NCBI GenBank assembly: GCA_044359565.1
Contig: JBIKLX010000001.1
Location: 1 to 64,000 of the forward strand
Length of the DNA: 64,000 bases
Direction of reading: 5' to 3'
DNA from: VFMC01 sp044359565
GTDB lineage: Bacteria; Actinomycetota; Acidimicrobiia; Acidimicrobiales; Ilumatobacteraceae
The notes under the pieces are model-generated. The model ran no database searches. It had not been told where the DNA came from and saw only the letters and a list, made by a program, of their open reading frames with translations. The position numbers were made by a program, and so were the translations under genes. The first letter of the stretch is position 1, and every line of letters begins with the position of its first letter. Positions 52,749 through 60,594 of this stretch are shown piece by piece.

Positions 52749-54059
52749 GTGGAGCGAGGCGATGAGAGCGACGACCCCTGGGGCGACGACCCCCACGGGT
52801 CCGGCGACCCGACGGCGGCCTATCCGTCGGCACCGCTGCCGGCCCATGAACGCGTCTGGCGTCACCCCTCCGAACTCGGCCAGGCCCAGTGGGCGATGTC
52901 GGAACCACCCCTCGTGGTGGGCCGCGGCCTGCTCGCGGCCACTGGGGCCATCGGCGCGGTGCTCGGCCTGACGGTGTTGTGGATGCTGGTGCCCGCCGGT
53001 TTCGACAGCGGGCGAGACCAACCGACGGCCGGGCCCGACGTCACCCGCTCGGTGCAGGCGCTCGCCGTCGTCACGACGGCGACTCCCCCCGCTGATAGGG
53101 CCGGCGGCGGCGGCAGTGCATCCGTAGCCACACTGCCGGCCGAGAGCGTGCCGCCCAACACCCTTCGTCTGTCGGCATCGCCGCCACGCGGGTCGGTCGA
53201 ACCGGCCACCGCATCGGCACCGACAGCTATCGCGGTGATGGTCAACGGCACGGGCCTGCTGCTCACCACAGCGGCTGCCGTGAAGACGTTCGCCGAGGTG
53301 GCCGTGGCCGACCAACACGACGAGCCCCTCATCGCTCAGGTCGTCGCCGTCGAGCAGGGTGTCGCGCTGCTCGCCCCATCCGACCTCGGCGACACACCGC
53401 TCGACGTCATCGGGTTCGATCGAATCGCCACCGCCGACGTGGGTGACCAGGTGATGGTGCTGGGCGACAGCGACCTCGAGGTCACGTTCCCGGCCGCGGG
53501 TGAGGCGCTCGACTTCGGCCCGGCCAGTGCCGCTGAGTCGAACCCGGCGACCGATCTCGTCGAGGGCACGCCGGTGGTCGACGCCGAGGGCGCCCTCGTC
53601 GGGCTGTGCACCATGGTCGCCACCGGCGCCGGCGGCACCGCGGTGCACGTCGTCTCCATCGCTGCGCTGTTGGGCACCGACTCCACCACCTCGTCGCCCG
53701 TACCGGGTGACGAGCCGAGCGAACCCGGCGCCACGTCCACCACCGATGCATCGGGTGCCCCCGATCGCGCGGGCTGGCTGGGCGTGCAACTCGTGCATGA
53801 AGCCGACCACATCGGTGCACTCATCGATGCGGTCATGCCGCGGAGCCCCGCCGACACCGCCGGACTGCGCGTGGGCGAGGTCATCGTCGCCATCGACGGA
53901 CGGATGGTCGCCAGCGTGAACGACCTCCTCGCGGCCATCGCTGTCCATCAGGTGGGCGACGTGGTGGTGCTCACCGTCATCGAACCGGCCGACGTGAACT
54001 CCGTGGCATCGGGCCGTCTGGTCAGCGTGCTGCTCGGTGCCGTTGCGCCCAGCGCATGA
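52749..54059 (+). CDS. HtrA-like pseudoprotease with PDZ domain
   Basis: 436 residues: an acidic cytoplasmic head with RVWRHPSELG, one span (about 55-76), a Thr-rich linker, a trypsin-like fold (about 145-310) and a C-terminal PDZ domain (about 335-436, GWLGVQLVHEADHIGALIDA, SPADTAGLRVGEVIVAIDG). The fold can be followed as GTGLLLTTAAAVKTF, EQGVALLAPSD, VGDQVMVLGDSD and LVEGTPVVDAEGALVGLCTM. The catalytic residues are gone: no His after LLTT, no Asp in the DLA position, and EGTPVVD replaces GNSGGPL. It may be a substrate-binding or scaffolding relative of HtrA. Overlaps the converging SDR gene by 38 bp. Confidence 0.78.
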   Translation: MERGDESDDPWGDDPHGSGDPTAAYPSAPLPAHERVWRHPSELGQAQWAMSEPPLVVGRGLLAATGAIGAVLGLTVLWMLVPAGFDSGRDQPTAGPDVTRSVQALAVVTTATPPADRAGGGGSASVATLPAESVPPNTLRLSASPPRGSVEPATASAPTAIAVMVNGTGLLLTTAAAVKTFAEVAVADQHDEPLIAQVVAVEQGVALLAPSDLGDTPLDVIGFDRIATADVGDQVMVLGDSDLEVTFPAAGEALDFGPASAAESNPATDLVEGTPVVDAEGALVGLCTMVATGAGGTAVHVVSIAALLGTDSTTSSPVPGDEPSEPGATSTTDASGAPDRAGWLGVQLVHEADHIGALIDAVMPRSPADTAGLRVGEVIVAIDGRMVASVNDLLAAIAVHQVGDVVVLTVIEPADVNSVASGRLVSVLLGAVAPSA

Positions 54060-54978
54060 CCCGCGCCAACGCGAGCACAGCGACCAGTCCACCCATCACC
54101 AGCGCTCCCAACGCCAACTCCTGGCGGCGCTTGGGCGTGATCATCGTCCACCACCGTTCGTCGGTGCCCTCCACGTAGGCCTGCTCGTTGGTGACGGTCG
54201 GCGCCCACCCTTCGCCGCGCAGGCGGTCGTTGGCCACCAGCCAGGGTGCTCGGGTGTAGCCCAACAGTCCCGGGGGGATCGGGCCGCGCTGGAAGCGCCA
54301 GCGCAACGAGGCGACGAGGTCGGCGAAGCGATCGGGCAGCTTCAGTCGCGGCCCCACGCCCGACAGGGCACGCACCGAAGTCGCCGGGATGAACCCGTCC
54401 GGGGCCACGTTGAACACACCGTCGAGGCAGCGGACGACACCAAGTTCGACGGCGGCGGCGAGGTCGTCGAGGTGAACGAACTGCGCGGGCGGATCGTCGA
54501 CGGCGAGTCGTTGTCCCGTACCCCACGCCAATGCACGGGCGAGCCCGCTGGTGCCGTTCGCGGCCATCGGCACCGCCGGACGCAGCACGGTGACGGTGCG
54601 CCCAGGGGCGGCTTGACGCCAGGCCTCGGCCAGTTGCTCGACCGCCGCCACCTGCGATGCGTAGGCGAATTCGTTCCCCGGCCGCAGCACGGCATCCTCG
54701 GTGATCGGCACCGGGTTGTTGTCCCAGGCGCCGTACACCATGGCCGACGACACCACCACCAGATGGCGGGCGGCCGCCACCGTGTCGAGCATCGCCGCAG
54801 CGCCGGCGGTGATGCTCTCGCGTCGCCGCGATCGCGAGTCGGGGTCGGCGGCACCGAGGTAGACGGCGATCTCGCCGGTACCGGCCTCCACGCTGTCGAT
54901 GCCGTCGATCACCGCCAGACGACCGAGCACACGGGTACCCAGCGCACTGTCGGCATCGCTCACCCACACTCCGGTCAT
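54022..54978 (-). CDS. NAD-dependent epimerase/dehydratase (extended SDR) with C-terminal membrane span
   Basis: 318 residues. The SDR active site is VVVSSAMVYGAWDNNP (Ser and YGA, about 74-89) with YASQVAAVEQL as the likely YxxxK-like helix (Lys not obvious). VTVLRPAVPM and the FVHLDDLAAAVELGV block follow. The usual N-terminal TGxxGxxG is unusual here (VSDADSALGTRVLGRL), so NAD binding is altered. A last hydrophobic segment (ALGALVMGGLVAVLALARV, about 289-307) anchors the protein. Sugar substrate unknown. TAGCGT lies 6 nt before the ATG. Confidence 0.78.
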   Translation of the reverse strand: MTGVWVSDADSALGTRVLGRLAVIDGIDSVEAGTGEIAVYLGAADPDSRSRRRESITAGAAAMLDTVAAARHLVVVSSAMVYGAWDNNPVPITEDAVLRPGNEFAYASQVAAVEQLAEAWRQAAPGRTVTVLRPAVPMAANGTSGLARALAWGTGQRLAVDDPPAQFVHLDDLAAAVELGVVRCLDGVFNVAPDGFIPATSVRALSGVGPRLKLPDRFADLVASLRWRFQRGPIPPGLLGYTRAPWLVANDRLRGEGWAPTVTNEQAYVEGTDERWWTMITPKRRQELALGALVMGGLVAVLALARVMRWAQRHRAAR

Positions 54979-54984
54979 GGCACG

Positions 54985-54990
54985 ACGCTA
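54985..54990 (-). promoter_or_regulatory. -10 box of SDR gene
   Basis: TAGCGT, 6 nt before the ATG at 54978; leaderless arrangement, back to back with the box at 55025. Confidence 0.5.
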
Positions 54991-55024
54991 TCCGAGGCGC
55001 CGTTGCCGCACGCCCCGGCACCCC

Positions 55025-55030
55025 TAGCAT
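55025..55030 (+). promoter_or_regulatory. -10 box of DUF2342 gene
   Basis: TAGCAT, 6 nt before the ATG at 55037. Confidence 0.45.
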
Positions 55031-55036
55031 GCACTC

Positions 55037-56224
55037 ATGGCAGCCGACGACGCAGCCGACCCCGGCCAGGGCGACAACCCGTTCGCCAACCTGCCCATGT
55101 TCGGCGATCTGGCCAAAGCGATGGCCGGGCAGGGCCCGCTCAACTGGGATGCCGCCCGGCAGTTCGCCGGCATGGCCGCCACCGGTGGCGCGGCCGAGGG
55201 CAACGTCGACCCGACGGTGCGCATCGCCTACGAGCACCTGCTGCCCATCGCCGAGATGCACGTCCGCGACGTCTCCGGCCTCGAGGCACCGGCAGCAACG
55301 CTCGAACTCACCACGCCCGGGGTGTGGGCGCAGCGCACGCTCGAGGCCTACCGCCCGTTGTTCACCGAACTGGCCACCTCGCTCGGACGGCCGCCTGCCG
55401 CCACCGGGTTCGGCGACGACAGCGGCACCGACCCCATGATGGCCATGTTCGCCGGCCTCAGTCAGATGATGGCGCCGGCCATGTTGGGCATGGCCCTCGG
55501 GTCGATGGTCGGCCGACTCGGTGCCCGCGCCTTCGGCCAGTACGACCTGCCCATCCCGCGGGCCACCTCCACCCTGTTGGTGGTGCCCGCCACCATCGAC
55601 GCCTTCGCCGGCGACTGGAGCCTGCCGGTCGACTCGATGCGCCTGTGGGTGCTGGCCCAGGAACTCACCGGCCACGCCGTGTTCGCGCAGGCGATCGCCC
55701 GCGACACCATCACGTCGTTGGTGCAGCAGCACGTCGCCGCGTTCCGCCCCGACCCGGCCGCCGTTGCCGACAAGCTCGGGCAGCTCGACCTCGACGGAGG
55801 CGACCCGATGCAGGCGATGCAGAGGGCCCTCAGCGACCCTGAGGTGCTACTCGGTGCGGTGCGCTCTCCCGAGCAGATCGCGTTGGCACCGGTACTCGAT
55901 GCGGCCACTGCAGCGGTGGTGGGCTTCGTCGACTACACGGTCGACAGTGTTGCGGCCCGCATCATCGGCGGCGACGCCCTGCGTATCGCCGAGGCCGTGC
56001 GCCGACGCCGGGTCGAGGCAGGCGCCGACGACGTGTTCATCGAGCGGCTCCTCGGCCTGCAGGTCACCCCGGCGCTCGTACAGCGCGGCAAGGCCTTCGT
56101 GGCGGGGGTGGTCGACCGCGCCGGTGAGGCCGGGCTCGCGCCGCTGTTCACCTGCGCCGGTGCGTTGCCCACGCCCGCCGAACTCGATGCGCCGGGCCTG
56201 TGGCTGGCCCGTATCGAACTCTGA
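55037..56224 (+). CDS. DUF2342 (zinc metalloprotease-like) protein with altered metal site
   Basis: 395 residues of the actinobacterial DUF2342 family, annotated as zinc-dependent metalloproteases or putative hydrolases. Family blocks are NPFANLPMFGDLAKAMAGQG, LNWDAARQFAGMAA, AMLGMALGSMVGRLGARAFG, FGQYDLPIPR and the helix DSMRLWVLAQELTGHAVFAQ. The helix normally carries HExxH; here it reads QELTG (208-212), so both metal-binding histidines are replaced and only Glu209 remains. The protein may be non-catalytic. It is followed after 10 bp by the formamidase-like gene. Confidence 0.8.
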   Translation: MAADDAADPGQGDNPFANLPMFGDLAKAMAGQGPLNWDAARQFAGMAATGGAAEGNVDPTVRIAYEHLLPIAEMHVRDVSGLEAPAATLELTTPGVWAQRTLEAYRPLFTELATSLGRPPAATGFGDDSGTDPMMAMFAGLSQMMAPAMLGMALGSMVGRLGARAFGQYDLPIPRATSTLLVVPATIDAFAGDWSLPVDSMRLWVLAQELTGHAVFAQAIARDTITSLVQQHVAAFRPDPAAVADKLGQLDLDGGDPMQAMQRALSDPEVLLGAVRSPEQIALAPVLDAATAAVVGFVDYTVDSVAARIIGGDALRIAEAVRRRRVEAGADDVFIERLLGLQVTPALVQRGKAFVAGVVDRAGEAGLAPLFTCAGALPTPAELDAPGLWLARIEL

Positions 56225-56234
56225 GCCCGCCTCG

Positions 56235-57002
56235 ATGACACCGCTCGAACGCGAGTACTCGCCGTCGACCCGGGTGGCGAGCCTGGCTGACGAAATCGAG
56301 CGCTACCGCGCCGACAGCACCCGCGCCGCAGCGCTCGGGCACGAGGTACTCAACTACGGGCCGCACCCCGACGAGTTCGCCGTCGTCGTGAACCCTCGCC
56401 TGATGGGCCATCTCCACGTCTTCATCCACGGTGGCTACTGGCAGGAACTGTCGGCATGGGACTCGCTCGGTCCGGCGCTGGGGTTCGCCGACCAGCCGAA
56501 CACGTCGTTCGCGGCCGTGAACTACTCGTTGGCTCCGGCGGTCGACCTACCCACGATCATCACCCAGTGCCGTACCGCCCTCCACATGCTGCAGGGGCAC
56601 TTCGTGCCCACCAGCGTCACGCTGTCGGGCAGCTCGGCCGGCGCACACCTCGCCGCTCACGCGGCCATCGCCGCACGGCTGCCGCTCGACCTGGTCGTGC
56701 TGCTCAGCGGCGTGTACGACCTCACCCCGCTGGTCGACACCTACGTGAACGACGCGTTGGGGCTCAGCCTCGTCACTGCGCGCGAGTACTCGGTGCCGTT
56801 CGACGTGCTGCCCGGCGCCCCGGTGGTGGTAGCGCATGGCGACAACGAGACCGCGGCGTTCATCGCACAGAGTGCAGCGCTGGCGGAGGCATGGGACGCC
56901 GAGTTGATCGAGATGCCCGACCGGAACCACTTCGACGTCGTCTTCGACCTCGCGCTGCTCGACTCCCCGACGCGTAGAGCAGCAGCGCGGCCAACGCTGT
57001 GA
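56235..57002 (+). CDS. Alpha/beta hydrolase, kynurenine formamidase-like
   Basis: 255 residues. REYSPSTRVASLADEIERY near the start, the oxyanion motif FIHGGYWQELSA (about 59-70), FAAVNYSLAPAVDLPT, the nucleophile elbow LSGSSAGAHLAAH (Ser about 138), the acid region PVVVAHGDNETAAF and the His in MPDRNHFDVVFDLAL fit the formamidase/esterase family (HGGYW type) that hydrolyses N-formylkynurenine or similar esters. All three triad residues appear present. The last 143 bp overlap the converging MFS gene. Confidence 0.85.
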   Translation: MTPLEREYSPSTRVASLADEIERYRADSTRAAALGHEVLNYGPHPDEFAVVVNPRLMGHLHVFIHGGYWQELSAWDSLGPALGFADQPNTSFAAVNYSLAPAVDLPTIITQCRTALHMLQGHFVPTSVTLSGSSAGAHLAAHAAIAARLPLDLVVLLSGVYDLTPLVDTYVNDALGLSLVTAREYSVPFDVLPGAPVVVAHGDNETAAFIAQSAALAEAWDAELIEMPDRNHFDVVFDLALLDSPTRRAAARPTL

Positions 57003-58116
57003 CCGCCACGAATGCGAAGCCGTACCGGCCGGGCATCGTGAACAGCACCGGCACCACGCCGGCCGCCACCCACGCCAACTGGAAGCGCGTCTCGAACTGA
57101 GCGAATGCGCGCCCGCGGTTGGCGTCGGGGGCGTCGCGTTGCACGATGGCCTCGAACGCCAGCCGTCCCGTTGCGGCCGCGAAGTTCACCGCGCCGGCCA
57201 GCGCGATGGCCGCGAGCAAACCGCCGAACAGCGCTGCCAGCAGGCCCACTGCGGCGACGAGCACCAGTGATGCAACGAGCATGGTCTCCTCGCGCAGTCG
57301 TCGCCGGATGGTCGGCCCGAGCGCGTTGGCGGCCATCGTCATCAGGCTCGCCACGGCCACCGACACCCCGAACCACACCAGGCCAGCATCCTGGCGGCGG
57401 AACCAGAAGAACAGGTGGAAGAAGGTGAAGCCCACGGCGGCCCGCACGAACAGCATCGCCGCAGCGGCGAGCACCACGCTGTCGGCGTGCAACTCCTCGT
57501 GCTCCAGCCGGTCGGCCGGCTGCACGGCCACGGCCTCACTGGGCAGTCGCAGCGCCGCAACCAGCGCCAGCACGAACAGCACCGCCGAGTACGTGAGCGT
57601 CGCACCGGGGCCGATCGCCTTCTGCAGCAACACCGCCGGCAGCACCGCAACCGCACCCACGAGACCGGAGATGAGGCCGAGCTTCGAGTTGGCCTCCACC
57701 AGTTCGGTATCGCTCGTCACCACGCTGGGCACGAGCGCACTCTTGGAGATGGCGTAGGTCTTCTGCAGCACCATCGCCGCGAACGCGAGGGGGAACAGCA
57801 GCAGGCTGTCGACCCGACTGGCCATCGCCAACGCCAGCACCACACGGCCGAGCGCCACCAGTGCCACCACCAGCCGGCGGCCACCCTTCATCCGGTCGAT
57901 CGCTGGGCCGATGAGCGGCGCGACGAACAGGAACGGCACCATGCTGATGCCCAGGAACAGCAGCACCCGGCTGCGGGCTGCGTCGGGGTCGAGGCTGAAC
58001 AGCACCGAGTCGGCGAGCGCCACCACCATGGCCGCATCGCCCGCCGCCATCGCCGCATGGGTCGCGGCCAGCCGGCGGAATCGGGAAGGAACCGTCGGCG
58101 CGCGCACGGTCGTCAT
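56860..58116 (-). CDS. MFS transporter
   Basis: 418 residues (415 from GTG 58107) with about 11-12 membrane spans. VPFLFVAPLIGPAIDRMKGG (about 55-74) is the loop 2-3 motif of the major facilitator superfamily. QKTYAISKSALVPSVV and RGRAFAQFETRFQLAWVAAG are typical of MFS permeases of the enterobactin-exporter-like group. Substrate unknown. TACGAT overlaps the ATG and lies 7 nt before GTG 58107, a possible true start. The basic C-terminal tail (RAARGRRRRRSGSGRASRS) lies in the 143-bp overlap with the hydrolase gene. Confidence 0.83.
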   Translation of the reverse strand: MTTVRAPTVPSRFRRLAATHAAMAAGDAAMVVALADSVLFSLDPDAARSRVLLFLGISMVPFLFVAPLIGPAIDRMKGGRRLVVALVALGRVVLALAMASRVDSLLLFPLAFAAMVLQKTYAISKSALVPSVVTSDTELVEANSKLGLISGLVGAVAVLPAVLLQKAIGPGATLTYSAVLFVLALVAALRLPSEAVAVQPADRLEHEELHADSVVLAAAAMLFVRAAVGFTFFHLFFWFRRQDAGLVWFGVSVAVASLMTMAANALGPTIRRRLREETMLVASLVLVAAVGLLAALFGGLLAAIALAGAVNFAAATGRLAFEAIVQRDAPDANRGRAFAQFETRFQLAWVAAGVVPVLFTMPGRYGFAFVAVTALAALLLYASGSRAARGRRRRRSGSGRASRSTRRPMPPPALHSVR

Positions 58117-58120
58117 CGTA
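58115..58120 (-). promoter_or_regulatory. -10 box of MFS gene
   Basis: TACGAT, overlapping the ATG at 58116 and 7 nt upstream of an in-frame GTG at 58107, exactly as at moaE. Confidence 0.35.
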
Positions 58121-58148
58121 GGGTCGCCCCGACGGGCACCCGGTTCGA

Positions 58149-58856
58149 TCAGCTGTTCTTCGACCGTTCGTACTTGTAGCCGAGGCCGCGGATGGTGACG
58201 ATGCGCTCGGGGCTGGCCGGATCGGCCTCGAGCTTGCTGCGCAGCCGCTTCACGTGCACATCGAGGGTCTTGGTGTCGCCGACATAGTCGGTGCCCCACA
58301 CCCGGTCGATCAGCGTCTCGCGCGGTAGCACCCGGCCGGCGTTGGCAAGCAGGATGTGGAGCAGCTCGAACTCCTTCAGCGGCAGCCGCATCGGCTCGCC
58401 CCGCACGGTGACCAGGTGTTCGTCGGGGTCGATGGTGACGTCGCCCACGACGATGGCACCCGGTCCCACGTCGGGTCCAGCGCCCTCACGGGCATTGCGG
58501 CGCAGCACGGCGCGCATGCGGGCCACCAGTTCACGGATGCGGTACGGCTTGGTGACGTAGTCGTCGGCGCCCACCTCGAGGCCCACCACGGTGTCGATCT
58601 CGGCGCTCTTCGCCGTGACCATGATGATGGGCACCTGCGACCGCTTGCGCAGTTGCCGGCAGACGTCGATGCCGCTGATGCGAGGAAGCATCACGTCGAG
58701 GATGACGATATCGGGCCGCACGACGTCGAACCGGTCGAGCGCCTCGAACCCGTCGCGCGCCACCTCCACCCGGAAGCCTTCGCGCTTCAGGCCCACCTGG
58801 AGCGCCTCGACGTAGCTCTCCTCGTCTTCGACGAGTAGGACGACGGGAATGGTCAC
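58149..58856 (-). CDS. regX3: OmpR/PhoB-type response regulator, RegX3-like
   Basis: 235 residues. The receiver domain has the acidic pocket LVEDEE (about 8-13), phosphorylated Asp in DIVILDVMLP (Asp about 54), Thr in MVTAKS and Lys in YVTKPY. The C-terminal winged helix has LPLKEFELLHILLANAGRVL, DRVWGTDYVGDTKTLDVHVK and TIRGLGYKYE. Following pst, phoU and a kinase on the same strand, it is the regulator of the phosphate-starvation response. The GTG at 58856 overlaps the kinase stop (GTGA). Confidence 0.9.
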   Translation of the reverse strand: MTIPVVLLVEDEESYVEALQVGLKREGFRVEVARDGFEALDRFDVVRPDIVILDVMLPRISGIDVCRQLRKRSQVPIIMVTAKSAEIDTVVGLEVGADDYVTKPYRIRELVARMRAVLRRNAREGAGPDVGPGAIVVGDVTIDPDEHLVTVRGEPMRLPLKEFELLHILLANAGRVLPRETLIDRVWGTDYVGDTKTLDVHVKRLRSKLEADPASPERIVTIRGLGYKYERSKNS

Positions 58857-59926
58857 GGTGCCTCCGGGATGCTGAGTATGAATGTGCTGCCTTCGCCCTC
58901 GACGGACTGAACAGTGACTTCACCCTCGTGGTTGTTGGCGACGTGGCGGACGATGGCGAGGCCGAGGCCGGTGCCACCGGTGTCGCGGCTGCGGGCGCGG
59001 TCGACGCGGTAGAAGCGTTCGAACACCCGGTCGAGGTCGCGTGTCGGGATGCCGACACCGAAGTCGGTCACCACCAGGCCGACGAATCCGTTGGCGCGGC
59101 GGGTGCTGATGCGCACCTCGGTGCTGCTCTCGCTGTACTTCACCGCGTTGTCGATGAGGTTGCTGACGGCCGACACCAGTTGGCGACGGTCGCCCAGCAC
59201 AGCCGAGGGATCGGTCGGTTCCTCGAGGTCGAGCCGGATGTCGCGCTGCTCGGCGGCGGCGAGCGATCGCACCACGGCGTCGCGTAGCACACCGGCCACG
59301 CTCACCCGGTCGCGCACGGCACGGCCGTCGAGTTCGATGCGCGACAGTTCGAGCAGGTCGTCGATCGACGTCGCTGCCCGGTGGGCTTCGTCGACCATCT
59401 TGTTCGCCAGGCGACGCACCACCTCGAGGTCGTCCTCGTCGACGATGGTCTCGGCCAGCAGGGCGATCGCTCCGACCGGCGTCTTCAATTCATGACTGAT
59501 GTTCGCGACGAAGTCGGTACGCACGGCGTCGAGCCGGGCCCGCTCGCTGATGTCTTCCACCGTCACCAACACCCCGCCGTCGGCCAGCAGCGCGGCCTGC
59601 ACCTGGACCACGCGCTTCGGCGGACCGAACAACTGCACATCGACACGGCCCGGCCGGCCCTCGCGGGCCTGTTCGAGTTGACGGTCGACGGCCTCGGCCA
59701 CCAGCACCCCGGCATGGCCTGCGCCCAGCAGCGTGCCCGCCACGGCGTTGCGGTTCACGATGTTGCCGTCGGGGTCGACCAGCACCACGCCGACGGCCAG
59801 GCCATCGAGGGCTGCCTGAGCACGTGCCGACTCGATCCGCAGCCGTTCGATCTCGGCCCGCGCGTCGGCCAGGTCGGCGGCCGTGGTGTCGTCGGTCGTC
59901 TCTCGGCGGCGCTGGAGCAGACCCAT
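58853..59926 (-). CDS. senX3: Sensor histidine kinase, SenX3/PhoR-like, apparently without membrane spans
   Basis: 357 residues: a coiled-coil start (ADLADARAEIERLRIESARA), a PAS domain (about 40-125, GVVLVDPDGNIVNRNAVAG), the HisKA site VANISHELKTPVGAIALLAE (His about 145), and the ATPase motifs NLIDNAVKYS, DFGVGIP, FYRVDRARSRDTGGTGLGLA. Mycobacterial SenX3 has two N-terminal membrane spans; none is visible here, so the kinase is probably cytoplasmic and reads phosphate status through PhoU and the Pst transporter. It lies 11 bp after phoU. Confidence 0.9.
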   Translation of the reverse strand: MGLLQRRRETTDDTTAADLADARAEIERLRIESARAQAALDGLAVGVVLVDPDGNIVNRNAVAGTLLGAGHAGVLVAEAVDRQLEQAREGRPGRVDVQLFGPPKRVVQVQAALLADGGVLVTVEDISERARLDAVRTDFVANISHELKTPVGAIALLAETIVDEDDLEVVRRLANKMVDEAHRAATSIDDLLELSRIELDGRAVRDRVSVAGVLRDAVVRSLAAAEQRDIRLDLEEPTDPSAVLGDRRQLVSAVSNLIDNAVKYSESSTEVRISTRRANGFVGLVVTDFGVGIPTRDLDRVFERFYRVDRARSRDTGGTGLGLAIVRHVANNHEGEVTVQSVEGEGSTFILSIPEAP

Positions 59927-59937
59927 GGCGCTACTGC

Positions 59938-60594
59938 TCAGACCAGGTTCTCACCGGTGATGATGAACTGCACGCGCTCGCCGATGTTCACGGCGTGGTC
60001 GCCGATGCGCTCGTAGAACCGGGCCACCACGGCCAGTTGCACCGCCACCTGCAGGTCGATGCGCCCACCGGCATGGCTCTCGAAGATGGCCTGCACGAAC
60101 TGCTTCTGCAGGCCGTCGAGGAACGAGTCCATATCGTCGAGTGCCGCCGCCTTGGCGGCATCGTTCTCGACGAACGAGGCGATAGCGGCCTCGTACAACT
60201 GCTCGGCCTGCTCGCCCATGCGGCTGATGATGCCGCGCAGCTTCGGGTCGAGATCGTGCCCGTAGATGCGCCGGGCTGCCTTGCAGATGTTGCACAGCAG
60301 ATCGGCGCTGCGCTCGACTTCGGCGGCCATCCGGAGCAGCGCGACGACCTGGCGGAGATCGGCCGCAACGGGTGCCTGCAGGGCGAGGATCCGGTAGCAG
60401 TGCTCCTCGAGTTCGAGCGTTCGGTTGTTGATCGCTTCGTCGGCACGGATGAGGTAGTCGGCCCCCTCGAGGTCGCCGTCGAGCAGTACGGCCGTGGCCC
60501 GGGGGATGGTCTCGGTCACCTGAGCCGCAAGGCGCACCAGTTCGTTCTTCGCCTCGGCGAGGTCGGTGTGGAACCCGCGTCGCAACTCGTCCAT
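59938..60594 (-). CDS. phoU: Phosphate signalling regulator PhoU
   Basis: 218 residues in two three-helix repeats, with the conserved metal-binding helices EVERSADLLCNICKAARRI (about 92-110) and VVARFYERIGDHAVNIGERV (about 187-206). PhoU couples the Pst transporter to the sensor kinase and represses the Pho response when phosphate is plentiful. The ATG overlaps the pstB stop (ATGA). Confidence 0.95.
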   Translation of the reverse strand: MDELRRGFHTDLAEAKNELVRLAAQVTETIPRATAVLLDGDLEGADYLIRADEAINNRTLELEEHCYRILALQAPVAADLRQVVALLRMAAEVERSADLLCNICKAARRIYGHDLDPKLRGIISRMGEQAEQLYEAAIASFVENDAAKAAALDDMDSFLDGLQKQFVQAIFESHAGGRIDLQVAVQLAVVARFYERIGDHAVNIGERVQFIITGENLV

